This document shows positions 1-6,239 of a stretch of DNA of 12,912 nt, one piece after another. The position numbers and the translations under genes were made by a program. The DNA is from an uncultured Ruminococcus sp. GTDB lineage: Bacteria > Bacillota > Clostridia > Oscillospirales > Ruminococcaceae. Numbering within the stretch: the stretch's first letter is position 1; each line of letters begins with the position of its first letter. Under the pieces are notes generated by a model, which saw only the letters and a program-made list of their open reading frames with translations, was not told the origin of the DNA and ran no database searches. The DNA is taken from the NCBI GenBank assembly GCA_900551505.1, contig URWK01000019.1, positions 1 to 12,912 of the forward strand. The letters are read 5' to 3'.

Positions 1-19
1 TCCTCTTCTTTTTAGTTAT

Positions 20-77
<58 letters not shown>

Positions 78-110
78 GATTTCTGTAAAAGCAGAGAAGT
101 AACAAACTAT

Positions 111-284
111 CTACTTTTCATTATCATCAACCCATTCTCTCGCAAAGCCTGCATTTTCACGGTTGGTGTTCATAACATTTCCATTCCTGGTGGTGAAATT
201 GCTTGTAATAACGTTTGTGGCGAACATGGGGCTGACATCATTTTTGTGCCTGGGTCTGTAAATCTTTACATCTTCATCTTCCAT
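111..284 (-). CDS. 57-residue small protein, possibly spore-associated
   Basis: I do not firmly recognise this gene. It runs from ATG at 284 to TAG at 111. The upstream AGAGG, about 8 bases before the ATG, is a good ribosome-binding site. It starts 13 bp after the stop of the preceding helical protein, so the two are probably co-transcribed. The product is hydrophilic: it begins MEDEDVKIYRPRHK, has an Asn/Thr-rich centre, and ends AREWVDDNEK. There is no membrane segment, signal peptide or cysteine. The acidic ...WVDDNEK ending is weakly reminiscent of small clostridial spore-surface proteins (DUF3787-like); that is memory, not a search. The ORF lies close to the poly-C artefact but is complete before it. 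Confidence 0.6.
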   Translation of the reverse strand: MEDEDVKIYRPRHKNDVSPMFATNVITSNFTTRNGNVMNTNRENAGFAREWVDDNEK

Positions 285-297
285 AAAAGCTTACCTC

Positions 298-723
298 TTA
301 CACAAATTTATTAAGTCGCTTTATATAATTCTGTTCATGCTGAACCATAGCGTTTGCCTGTCTTTTAATATCGTCCGAAATCTTTTCACAGCCGTTAAGC
401 CCCGATGATATTTCTATAATTCCCGAAGTAGTCCCCTTTATCATAAGCTTGGCGATATCGGAATTTTCGTTTATGGCGTTAAGCTTGATATTAGTCATGG
501 CTTTAGGGAATATGCCTGTTGTTTGAGGCTGAATGTTCATAGATTTAAGCTGTTCGGCGGTCTGTTTCCTGACAGAAGTGTAATATGACTTTTCGTTTTC
601 AAGTTCATGTTTAAGTTGCGGAGAAGTGGCACGGCTCATAGCCACAGAAATCGCATAAGTTCCCATATCGCAGTTCTTATAACATGACTGGAGTATTCCC
701 GAAGCGGTTTTCTGATTTTTCAT
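298..723 (-). CDS. Uncharacterised helical protein, ferritin-like bundle type
   Basis: 141 residues, starting at ATG 723 behind the strong ribosome-binding site AAAGGAGA. The whole sequence looks alpha-helical with no membrane segment. Segments near residues 10-30, 36-62, 85-110 and 115-140 fit a four-helix bundle. The second half (IKGTTSGIIEISSGLNG, then HEQNYIKRLNKF) resembles a family of small Firmicutes proteins with a ferritin-like fold and the pattern 'GTTMGI...L...E..NIERLK.FL'. This is recognition from memory. No clear paired ExxH iron-site motif is visible, so enzymatic function is not supported. CotF-type spore coat proteins share this general architecture and are an alternative. 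It sits 80 bp downstream of the DUF4364 gene and 13 bp before a 57-residue ORF. Confidence 0.7.
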   Translation of the reverse strand: MKNQKTASGILQSCYKNCDMGTYAISVAMSRATSPQLKHELENEKSYYTSVRKQTAEQLKSMNIQPQTTGIFPKAMTNIKLNAINENSDIAKLMIKGTTSGIIEISSGLNGCEKISDDIKRQANAMVQHEQNYIKRLNKFV

Positions 724-731
724 AATAAAAA

Positions 732-770
732 ATCTCCTTTCCTAAGAGTATTATCTGAAGAAAAGGAGAT
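732..770 (-). promoter_or_regulatory. Hairpin sequestering the ribosome-binding site of the 298-723 gene
   Basis: Perfect 9-bp inverted repeat: ATCTCCTTT (770-762 on the minus strand) and AAAGGAGAT (740-732), separated by 21 bases. The 3' arm is the Shine-Dalgarno sequence of the gene starting at 723. It is followed at once by a T-run (to 727), so it also looks like a weak intrinsic terminator. Read-through RNA from the upstream gene would fold it and hide the ribosome-binding site. Confidence 0.5.
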
Positions 771-771
771 A

Positions 772-799
772 AATATAATATGTATTTTTTGAAAGTAAA
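772..799 (-). promoter_or_regulatory. Weak candidate promoter for the 298-723 gene
   Basis: On the minus strand, TTTACT (799-794) and TATATT (777-772) are separated by 16 bp; they match sigma-A consensus at 4/6 and 5/6. A start near 765 would fall inside the 5' arm of the hairpin at 732-770, so RNA from this promoter could escape ribosome-binding-site sequestration. A sporulation sigma factor could equally be used; I cannot tell. Confidence 0.3.
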
Positions 800-803
800 G
801 GTT

Positions 804-1397
804 TTAATTATTGGACATATCGTATTCTTCTTCCTTGTTTCCGAGGGCGAAGTTAATGATACGGGAATAAAAACCAATCGGATTGAGCATAATCTGTTCG
901 CCGAGTAAATGAGCCTGAGTTTCGTCAGGTGCGAAAAGTTTGAGGTCAATCAGGTCATTCTGAATATCAATACAGCGGCAATGAACATAATAACCGCCTG
1001 TTTCAATCGGGATATACTCAATTTTTATTTCATTGTTAAGCTTGAGTCTGGAAAAATACTGCAATCCTGCTTTGACAAGGTTATCTCTGTAAGTTTTCGG
1101 CACATAATTGTGAAAACTTCTGGCACACAAGCTGCCTTTTTCAGTAAGGATATAGCATTGTTTACCCTCGAAGTTCGTAGTCAGCAGAATAGTATTTGTT
1201 CTGAGCAGGTCATCAACGGCTTCCTGATAGTAGAAGTAATTTATTATGTTATTTCCAACGGCAATTTCATAGAGCTGGTCAGGTTCAACGGCACGGTTGA
1301 GTTGATGGATAAGATAACAAATCAGAATTTTTATGACAGTCAGGTCTTTAAGCTCAAAATGTGCCATATCAGAAAGCTTTTTTTCAGGTTTTCCCAT
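804..1397 (-). CDS. DUF4364 family protein (winged-helix type)
   Basis: 197 residues, ATG at 1397. The N-terminal half (residues about 15-95) has the layout of DUF4364, a clostridial family predicted to contain a winged helix: LTVIKILICYLIHQLNRAV, then an NNYFYYQE-like helix, VDDLLRTNTI, and the wing strands CYILTEKG. The C-terminal half (110-190) is a predicted alpha/beta region with no motif I can assign. A transcription-regulator role is inferred from the fold only. It lies 83 bp downstream of aroC on the same strand and may be read through from the aro operon, or have its own promoter (a TATAAT lies at 1426-1421 with a poor -35). The ribosome-binding site is GAAAGGG about 11 bases upstream. 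An in-frame TGA upstream prevents a longer start. Confidence 0.75.
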   Translation of the reverse strand: MGKPEKKLSDMAHFELKDLTVIKILICYLIHQLNRAVEPDQLYEIAVGNNIINYFYYQEAVDDLLRTNTILLTTNFEGKQCYILTEKGSLCARSFHNYVPKTYRDNLVKAGLQYFSRLKLNNEIKIEYIPIETGGYYVHCRCIDIQNDLIDLKLFAPDETQAHLLGEQIMLNPIGFYSRIINFALGNKEEEYDMSNN

Positions 1398-1431
1398 AAT
1401 CTCATCGCCCTTTCAAAAAAATTATAATTTA

Positions 1432-1460
1432 AGTCCACGTCCGTAAAGAGAACGTGAACT
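1432..1460 (-). terminator. Possible weak terminator after aroC
   Basis: Arms 1460-1452 and 1440-1432 (AGTTCACGT / ACGTGGACT on the minus strand) pair at 8 of 9 positions around an 11-base loop. The first long T-run (1420-1415) is 11 bases further on, so this is not a textbook intrinsic terminator. It may only partly separate aroC from the DUF4364 gene. Confidence 0.3.
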
Positions 1461-1480
1461 GTAAGTTAAGTCTGTATATG

Positions 1481-2572
1481 TTAAAAATTCGGATAGTCGA
1501 GCATATGGTTAAGCACTGCAATATTTACGGCAGACTCTACGCAGGGAACGGCACGGGGTACTATACAAGGGTCATGTCTTCCCTTTATAACGATGGTTTC
1601 ATTGGTCATGCTTCCGTAATCAATAGTTTTCTGAGGTTTGGAAATTGACGGAGTAGGTTTGACAGCGACTTTAAGGGTTATCGGCATACCTGATGAAATA
1701 CCGCCGAGAATACCGCCATGGTTATTTGTCTTAGTGACAACATGACCGTTTTCATTTACAAAAAACTCATCATTATTTTGACTGCCGAGCATTTCGGCAA
1801 CTTCAAAACCCGCACCGAATTCAAGACCTTTAACGGCAGGAATTCCGAAAATAAGCTGAGAGATACTGTTTTCGAGTCCGTCAAATATAGGAGAACCTAT
1901 ACCGGCAGGAACGTTTATACAGGCACACTCGATTATACCGCCTAAAGAGTCCTGAGCCATTCTTGCACGTTCGACATCGGCAATCATTAATTTACCCTTG
2001 TTGTCATTGATTACAGGGAAGTCCTTTTCCCTTACCGCAAGAATATCATCTTTTGAAACGTTTGTCCGGTCAAATTCCGCATCGCAGATTCCGTGAATGG
2101 ATGCAATGTGAGCTCCCGTATAAATTCCACGGCGTTCGAGAATCTGACCGCATACAGCACCCGCAAAAACCAGAGGAGCTGTAAGTCTTCCGGAAAAATG
2201 TCCTCCGCCTCTCACGTCATTGAAGCCGTTATAACGCAAAGCACCTGTGTAATCGGCATGACCGGGACGGGCAAGCCTTGAAATATTCGAGTAATCCTGC
2301 GAATGTGTGTCGGTATTTCTAATAACCGCACAAATCGGAGTACCGGTTGTTCTGTCATTGTAGATGCCTGACATTATTTCAGGTAAATCCTTTTCGCTTC
2401 TTGGGGTTGAAGTGGAATTTTTTTTAGGGGCTCTCCTCGACATGAAAGCAAGTAATTTTTCCTTGTCGATATATTCGCCTGACGGAATGTTGTTCATTAC
2501 AACGCCAATACCGTTGCCGTGTGATTCGCCGAAAATTGTTATTGAAATTTTATTATTCCAGATTGATGACAT
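1481..2572 (-). CDS. aroC: Chorismate synthase
   Basis: Converts 5-enolpyruvylshikimate-3-phosphate to chorismate, the last shikimate-pathway step, using reduced FMN; cytoplasmic. 363 residues, normal for the family. Visible signatures are GESHG (15-19, with a catalytic-type His18), RPGHADYTG (102-110, second conserved His105), RGGGHFSGRLTA (121-132), the NNHGGILGGISSG block and GRHDPCIVPRAVP near the C-terminus. The open frame extends upstream to 2722, but those 50 extra codons only overlap aroA in another frame. The start at 2572 gives the family N-terminus (MSSIWNNK) and has a perfect GGAGG (2585-2581) 8 bases upstream, inside the end of aroA. aroC therefore overlaps aroA by 20 bp and is last in the aroF-B-A-C operon. 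Confidence 0.96.
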   Translation of the reverse strand: MSSIWNNKISITIFGESHGNGIGVVMNNIPSGEYIDKEKLLAFMSRRAPKKNSTSTPRSEKDLPEIMSGIYNDRTTGTPICAVIRNTDTHSQDYSNISRLARPGHADYTGALRYNGFNDVRGGGHFSGRLTAPLVFAGAVCGQILERRGIYTGAHIASIHGICDAEFDRTNVSKDDILAVREKDFPVINDNKGKLMIADVERARMAQDSLGGIIECACINVPAGIGSPIFDGLENSISQLIFGIPAVKGLEFGAGFEVAEMLGSQNNDEFFVNENGHVVTKTNNHGGILGGISSGMPITLKVAVKPTPSISKPQKTIDYGSMTNETIVIKGRHDPCIVPRAVPCVESAVNIAVLNHMLDYPNF

Positions 2573-3803
2573 GGGCATTACCTCCGATATTATTGTAATC
2601 ATCAAAGAAAAGAGGATAAGATTTTCTGACAGCTCCCGCATTTTTGATGATAATATCACCGTTGGAACGGGTTGAGGCGATTGCAACAGCCATAACAATT
2701 CTGTGGTCATTGAAACTGTCAACGATTCCGCCGTGAAGCGTCTTTACAGGCTGGATAACAAGACCGTCAGACGTTACGGAGATATTACCTCCAAGGGTAT
2801 TCAGAACACTGGAAATAGCTTCGAGTCTGTCGCTCTCTTTAATTTTCAGGCGTTCAGCCCCCGTGATTACAGAAGTGGAATTACAGAAACAGCCAAGCAC
2901 CGCAAGTATCGGAACAAGGTCGGGAATGTCGGTTGCATTGACATTGAAACCGCTTAAACTTTGTTGCTTGACATCACTCTTTTTATTATAACCTATATCG
3001 GAGAGAATTTCAACAATTTTTTCATCGCCCTGCATACTATTTTTGCAGAGATTCAGAATATTCACATTATTTCCGACAGCATTTGCCACAAAGAAAAAAG
3101 CCCCCTGAGAATAGTCGCCTTCAATGGAAGTATCACAAGAAATATACCTTTGATTTCCCTTGATGAAATAGCCGTTCTGAGTTTCGGATATTTTTATTCC
3201 GAATTTACGCAGGCATTTGACAGTCATGTCCGCATAAGGCTTGGACTGTAAAGGGGAAGTCATTATAATCTCGGAATCGCCGTTTAATAAAGGAAGTGCG
3301 AACATAAGCCCCGTTACAAACTGGGAAGAAATATCGCCCTCCAGTCTGAAAGTTCCTGAACGTAAAGTTCCCGAAACAGAAAAAGGCATTGTGTTCTGAT
3401 AGTCGAAAGTTACATTCTTTGAAGAAAGTTCACGCAGATAAGGCGTAATGGGACGTTGCGGAAGTCTGCCTTCACCTGAGATGGAAGCGGAAATTCCGAG
3501 AGCCGAAACTATAGGGATGATGAAACGCAGTGTAGAACCGCTTTCATGACAATTAATGTCTGCATATTCAGGAATTTTTGAGATGCCACGAACGGTAATT
3601 TCATCACCGTCAATCCTGAATGAAGCACCTATTGCGGTAAGTGCCGAAATAGTCGCCTTAATATCAACTGAAAGGCTTACACCTGAAATATGTGAAACGC
3701 CATCGGACAAGCCCGCAGAAATCAACATTCTGTGGGTAACGCTTTTTGAAGACGGAATTTTTATGTCGCCTTTAAGGGTTGACGGAACAATTTTTATATC
3801 CAT
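2553..3803 (-). CDS. aroA: 3-phosphoshikimate 1-carboxyvinyltransferase (EPSP synthase)
   Basis: Transfers enolpyruvate from PEP to shikimate-3-phosphate, the sixth shikimate step. 416 residues. Key residues are visible: SSKSVTHR with Lys20, Ser21 and Arg25; SGSTLR (88-93) in the PEP-binding loop, where E. coli has NAGTAMR; RLPQRP (113-118); SSQ (159-161); catalytic Asp295 in DIPDLVP; KESDR with Glu323; NDHR (365-368); and Lys394 near the C-terminus. The SGSTLR loop differs from the E. coli class I form, but glyphosate response cannot be read from this alone. The ATG is 3 bp after the aroB stop and has no convincing Shine-Dalgarno, which suggests coupled translation. Its 3' end carries the aroC ribosome-binding site. 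Confidence 0.96.
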   Translation of the reverse strand: MDIKIVPSTLKGDIKIPSSKSVTHRMLISAGLSDGVSHISGVSLSVDIKATISALTAIGASFRIDGDEITVRGISKIPEYADINCHESGSTLRFIIPIVSALGISASISGEGRLPQRPITPYLRELSSKNVTFDYQNTMPFSVSGTLRSGTFRLEGDISSQFVTGLMFALPLLNGDSEIIMTSPLQSKPYADMTVKCLRKFGIKISETQNGYFIKGNQRYISCDTSIEGDYSQGAFFFVANAVGNNVNILNLCKNSMQGDEKIVEILSDIGYNKKSDVKQQSLSGFNVNATDIPDLVPILAVLGCFCNSTSVITGAERLKIKESDRLEAISSVLNTLGGNISVTSDGLVIQPVKTLHGGIVDSFNDHRIVMAVAIASTRSNGDIIIKNAGAVRKSYPLFFDDYNNIGGNAHVINLE

Positions 3804-3806
3804 GCA

Positions 3807-4865
3807 TTAAACAACCATAAATTTTTTAAATTCTTCGATAGTTTTTTTCTGCACTTCTGAATGAACGAGCTTTGAACATACTATAATGTTAATGTTTTTG
3901 CCCTCACACTTTTTATCATTGAAGCAGAGCGGAACGAGTTCGTCAAGCGGAGCAGGCACTGAAACGGCAAGTTCATATTTTTTACAGCAGTTTACAAGTT
4001 CTTCCGTAACCTGATGAGAATGTATATTGTTTTTCTCGCATCTTTCAGCCATAAGGCACATACCGACAGCAACGGCGTTTCCGTGTGTGTAAGTTTCATA
4101 GTGATAGAAGCTTTCTACAGCATGACCGAGGGTGTGACCGAAATTGAGAATCATTCTTTCGCCCTTGTCGAATTCGTCATGTTCGACAACTTCCTTTTTA
4201 ATAGAAACGCATCTGAAAATGAGTTCATCGGCGATAGCCTTAATTGTATCAAGGTTATGTTCTTCGATAAGTCTGAATAAAGAGTAATCACGGATACAGC
4301 CGTATTTAATGGCTTCTGCCATACCGTCAGAAAGAAATTTCCTGTCGAGTGTGTTAAGTGTATCGGGGTCACAGATTACGCAGGCAGGCTGCTTAAATGC
4401 TCCTACAAGATTTTTTCCGTTCGGCAGGTCAATAGCCGTTTTTCCGCCTACAGAAGAATCTATTTGTGCAAGAAGTGTTGTCGGAATCTGTATATAGTCG
4501 ATTCCACGGAGATATGTTGCAGAGGCGAAACCCGTTATATCTCCCACAACTCCGCCCCCAAGTGCTATAAGACAATCGGAACGTGTCAGATGGTTTTCGC
4601 AGAGGAAAGAATATATTCTGCTGAGAGTGTAAAGCGATTTTGAAGTTTCTCCGTGCGGGAACACAAACTTGACAACAGAAAAGCCCTTTTCGGACAAAGA
4701 ATTAATTACAGTATCCGAATATAGTTTATCAACGTTGTCATCGGTGATGACCGCAAAGGTCTTAGCCTTCACGGTATCAGCGATAATGTGACCGCAATCT
4801 TTGAGAAGTCCTCTTTTTATAAAAATCTCATAAGTGTGACTTGCATTTACGGTAACAGTTTTCAT
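3807..4865 (-). CDS. aroB: 3-dehydroquinate synthase
   Basis: Cyclises DAHP to 3-dehydroquinate, the second shikimate step; NAD- and metal-dependent. 352 residues, full length. The NAD-binding glycine block LALGGGVVGDITGF lies at 100-113. It is followed by the conserved PTTLLAQIDSSVGGKTA and NLVGAFKQP stretches. The metal ligands by family analogy are Glu184 (GMAEAIKYG), His244 (NFGHTLGHA) and His261 (HGNAVAVGM), and His248 is the second conserved His. The start is 4 bp after the aroF stop with only a weak AGGT upstream, so translation is probably coupled to aroF. It receives aroF's product directly, which fits the gene order. Confidence 0.97.
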   Translation of the reverse strand: MKTVTVNASHTYEIFIKRGLLKDCGHIIADTVKAKTFAVITDDNVDKLYSDTVINSLSEKGFSVVKFVFPHGETSKSLYTLSRIYSFLCENHLTRSDCLIALGGGVVGDITGFASATYLRGIDYIQIPTTLLAQIDSSVGGKTAIDLPNGKNLVGAFKQPACVICDPDTLNTLDRKFLSDGMAEAIKYGCIRDYSLFRLIEEHNLDTIKAIADELIFRCVSIKKEVVEHDEFDKGERMILNFGHTLGHAVESFYHYETYTHGNAVAVGMCLMAERCEKNNIHSHQVTEELVNCCKKYELAVSVPAPLDELVPLCFNDKKCEGKNINIIVCSKLVHSEVQKKTIEEFKKFMVV

Positions 4866-4869
4866 TTTA

Positions 4870-5883
4870 TCAACCTATTTCCTTTCCCATGAAGGCAACC
4901 TGTTTTTTGAGGCTTGTCATAACATGGTCGAACTGAGCAGGTGTAAGTGACTGAGCACCGTCAGAAAGTGCTTTCTGAGGGCAATTGTGTACTTCGATAA
5001 TGAGAGCGTCAGCACCTGCAACTACAGAGGCAAGTGAGAGCGGTTCAACAAGTGAAGTAAGTCCTGTTGCATGGCTTGGGTCAACGACTACAGGAAGATG
5101 TGAAAGCTGTTTAAGGAGTGGTACAGCGGCAATATCGAGAGTATTTCTTGTCTTTGTTTCAAATGTTCTGATACCTCTTTCGCAGAGCATAACGTTGTTG
5201 TTACCGCCAGCCATTATGTATTCTGCTGACATAAGGAGTTCTTCCATGGTGTTTGCAAGACCTCTCTTGAGAAGAATCGGCTTGTCTGAATGACCGAGAG
5301 CTTTGAGAAGTTCAAAGTTCTGCATATTTCTTGCACCGACCTGGATAACATCAACGTCTGCGAAAAGGTCGATATGTTCAATACTCATGATTTCGGTAAC
5401 AATCGGAAGACCTGTAGCAGCCTTGGCTTTGAGGAGAAGTTCGATGCCGTCAGCGTGAAGTCCCTGGAAAGCGTAAGGTGAAGTTCTCGGCTTGAAAGCA
5501 CCGCCTCTGAGCATTGTAGCACCTGACTTTTTAACAGCTTCGGCAGTTTCAATAATCTGGTCTTCGTTTTCAACTGAGCAAGGACCTGCGATAACCTGAA
5601 TTGAGTTTCCGCCTACTTTTCTGCCCATAACGTCAATAACAGTGTTTTCAGGGTGAAATTTTCTGTTACTGCTCTTGTAAGGTTCTTGTACACGCTGAAC
5701 ACTTTCAACGCCGTCCTGAGCAGTGATAAGTTCAATATCAATCTTTGAAGTATCTCCGACAAGTCCGAGAATGTTTTTGTGAACTCCATTGATACCGCTT
5801 ACTTTAACGCCCTGTTTCTGAACAAGGTTTATGAGATTTGAAATCTGTGCTTCCGATGGGTTTTCTTTAAGAATAATAATCAT
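4870..5883 (-). CDS. aroF: DAHP synthase, type I-beta with N-terminal regulatory domain
   Basis: Condenses PEP with erythrose-4-phosphate to DAHP, the committing step of aromatic biosynthesis. 337 residues. Residues 1-70 form the ferredoxin/ACT-like regulatory domain found in Thermotoga-type enzymes, which is the site of feedback inhibition by Tyr/Phe in that group. The barrel follows: IAGPCSVEN (98-106, metal ligand Cys102), LRGGAFKPRTSPYAFQG (125-141), QVGARNMQNF, LLKRG, CERGIRTFE, then VDPSHATG (His271), Glu297 in IIEVH, and Asp308. These correspond almost number for number to the Thermotoga maritima ligands. The start ATG follows GGAGGAAA. It is first in the aro operon and sits behind a Phe-rich leader peptide and terminator. 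The symbol may also be given as aroG or aroH in other genomes. Confidence 0.96.
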   Translation of the reverse strand: MIIILKENPSEAQISNLINLVQKQGVKVSGINGVHKNILGLVGDTSKIDIELITAQDGVESVQRVQEPYKSSNRKFHPENTVIDVMGRKVGGNSIQVIAGPCSVENEDQIIETAEAVKKSGATMLRGGAFKPRTSPYAFQGLHADGIELLLKAKAATGLPIVTEIMSIEHIDLFADVDVIQVGARNMQNFELLKALGHSDKPILLKRGLANTMEELLMSAEYIMAGGNNNVMLCERGIRTFETKTRNTLDIAAVPLLKQLSHLPVVVDPSHATGLTSLVEPLSLASVVAGADALIIEVHNCPQKALSDGAQSLTPAQFDHVMTSLKKQVAFMGKEIG

Positions 5884-5925
5884 GGTATGTTTCCTCCGTT
5901 TAACAAAAAATTTGAAAATAAAAAC

Positions 5926-5969
5926 AAAAAATCCGCAACCTTTACTTCAAGAGTAAGGTTACGGATTTT
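5926..5969 (-). terminator. Attenuator terminator upstream of aroF
   Basis: On the minus strand the 5' arm is 5969-5952 and the 3' arm 5946-5928, closing a CTTGA loop. All 18 bases of the 5' arm pair if one U-G wobble (5961/5936) is allowed, leaving a single bulged A at 5941. The 3' arm runs into six Ts (5931-5926), then G and more Ts. It lies between the leader peptide and the aroF ribosome-binding site, with no gene ending just before it, so it acts on aroF itself. It is region 3:4 of the proposed attenuator. Confidence 0.88.
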
Positions 5970-5983
5970 GTGAAAGCGTATTG

Positions 5984-6009
5984 AAGATATTCACTTACTG
6001 AATATTCTT
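5984..6009 (-). promoter_or_regulatory. Spacer hairpin in the aroF leader
   Basis: AAG(A)ATATTCA (6009-5999) pairs with TGAATATCTT (5993-5984): 10 bp with one bulged A and a GTAAG loop. It lies between the proposed antiterminator arms (6033-6016 and 5968-5952). Folding it brings those arms together. Its AGTAAG loop region is also complementary to CTTACT in the terminator 5' arm. Confidence 0.6.
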
Positions 6010-6015
6010 TTTGAT

Positions 6016-6033
6016 AAATCCAAAGCCTTTTAC
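6016..6033 (-). promoter_or_regulatory. Antiterminator arm (region 2), copy of the terminator 3' arm
   Basis: The sequence GTAAAAGGCTTTGGATTT (6033-6016, minus strand) resembles the terminator 3' arm GTAAAGGTTGCGGATTT (5945-5929). It can therefore pair with the terminator 5' arm: GGATTT with AAATCC, T with G (wobble), and AAGG with CCTT, broken by two mismatches and a short bulge. This pairing and the terminator exclude each other. The arm overlaps the leader-peptide stop codon (6032-6030), so a ribosome that finishes the peptide would cover it. Confidence 0.72.
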
Positions 6034-6134
6034 ACTCCTGAATATTTCGGCACATCAAAATAAAACCCAAAGCTAAAATAAAAGCATGAGCTACGCCAAA
6101 ATATAAAGTTTGCAAAGACATTTGATTTTATCAT
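6030..6134 (-). CDS. Phe-rich leader peptide of the aroF operon
   Basis: 34 codons, ATG at 6134 to TAA at 6032-6030, with AAAGGA (6148-6143) 8 bases upstream. Phe occupies positions 7, 10, 12, 18, 20, 22, 24 and 26 (all TTT), Tyr 19, 25 and 31, and Trp 13: 12 of 34 residues are aromatic, with the cluster CFYFSFGFYF at 17-26. This is the style of the E. coli pheA and pheST leader peptides, whose translation senses Phe-tRNA. It lies between a consensus promoter and a terminator, directly ahead of the gene for the first aromatic-pathway enzyme. The inferred role is regulatory: stalling at Phe codons leaves the antiterminator arm free, while completion covers it. I know of no name for this peptide. 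A structural function is unlikely. Confidence 0.82.
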   Translation of the reverse strand: MIKSNVFANFIFWRSSCFYFSFGFYFDVPKYSGV

Positions 6135-6180
6135 AACAATTTTCCTTTATAATCAATCATTTATGGCAAATACAGAATGA

Positions 6181-6204
6181 TGTAAACATTAAAATCTGTT
6201 TACA
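6181..6204 (-). promoter_or_regulatory. Inverted repeat at the aro transcript start
   Basis: Perfect 8-bp arms TGTAAACA (6204-6197) and TGTTTACA (6188-6181) around 8 bases. With the -10 box at 6216-6211, transcription should begin at about 6204, so the repeat is the first 24 nucleotides of the RNA. It may be a repressor operator in DNA or a protective 5' stem-loop in RNA. The half-sites resemble the E. coli TyrR box (TGTAAA...TTTACA), but the spacing is 12 instead of 6. Confidence 0.6.
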
Positions 6205-6210
6205 AAGTTT

Positions 6211-6239
6211 ATTATAAAACATCTATCTTTAATTGTCAA
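6211..6239 (-). promoter_or_regulatory. Sigma-A promoter of the aro operon leader
   Basis: On the minus strand, TTGACA (6239-6234) and TATAAT (6216-6211) are separated by exactly 17 bp: a full consensus match at both boxes. The predicted start is near 6204, giving a leader of about 320 nt before the aroF ATG. A promoter this strong needs downstream control, which fits the attenuator. Confidence 0.9.

Noticed and set aside
78..110. Terminator after the 57-residue ORF
   Set aside because: Only a 3-5 bp imperfect stem is possible and no T-run follows before the poly-C artefact.
909..1427. Plus-strand ORF opposite the DUF4364 gene
   Set aside because: It is antisense to a recognisable protein, has no convincing ribosome-binding site, and its composition looks like a shadow frame.
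2573..2722. N-terminal extension of chorismate synthase to 2722
   Set aside because: The extra 50 codons lie wholly inside aroA in another frame and do not look like the family, and a perfect ribosome-binding site precedes the start at 2572.
5884..6204. T-box riboswitch ahead of aroF
   Set aside because: The leader has a terminator, as T-boxes do, but I see no AGGGTGG-type T-box sequence able to pair with tRNA ends and no Stem I pattern. The Phe-rich ORF and stop-codon overlap explain the region better.
6181..6204. TyrR box
   Set aside because: Half-sites match TGTAAA/TTTACA, but the spacing is 12 rather than 6 and TyrR is a gammaproteobacterial regulator. Kept only as an unnamed inverted repeat.
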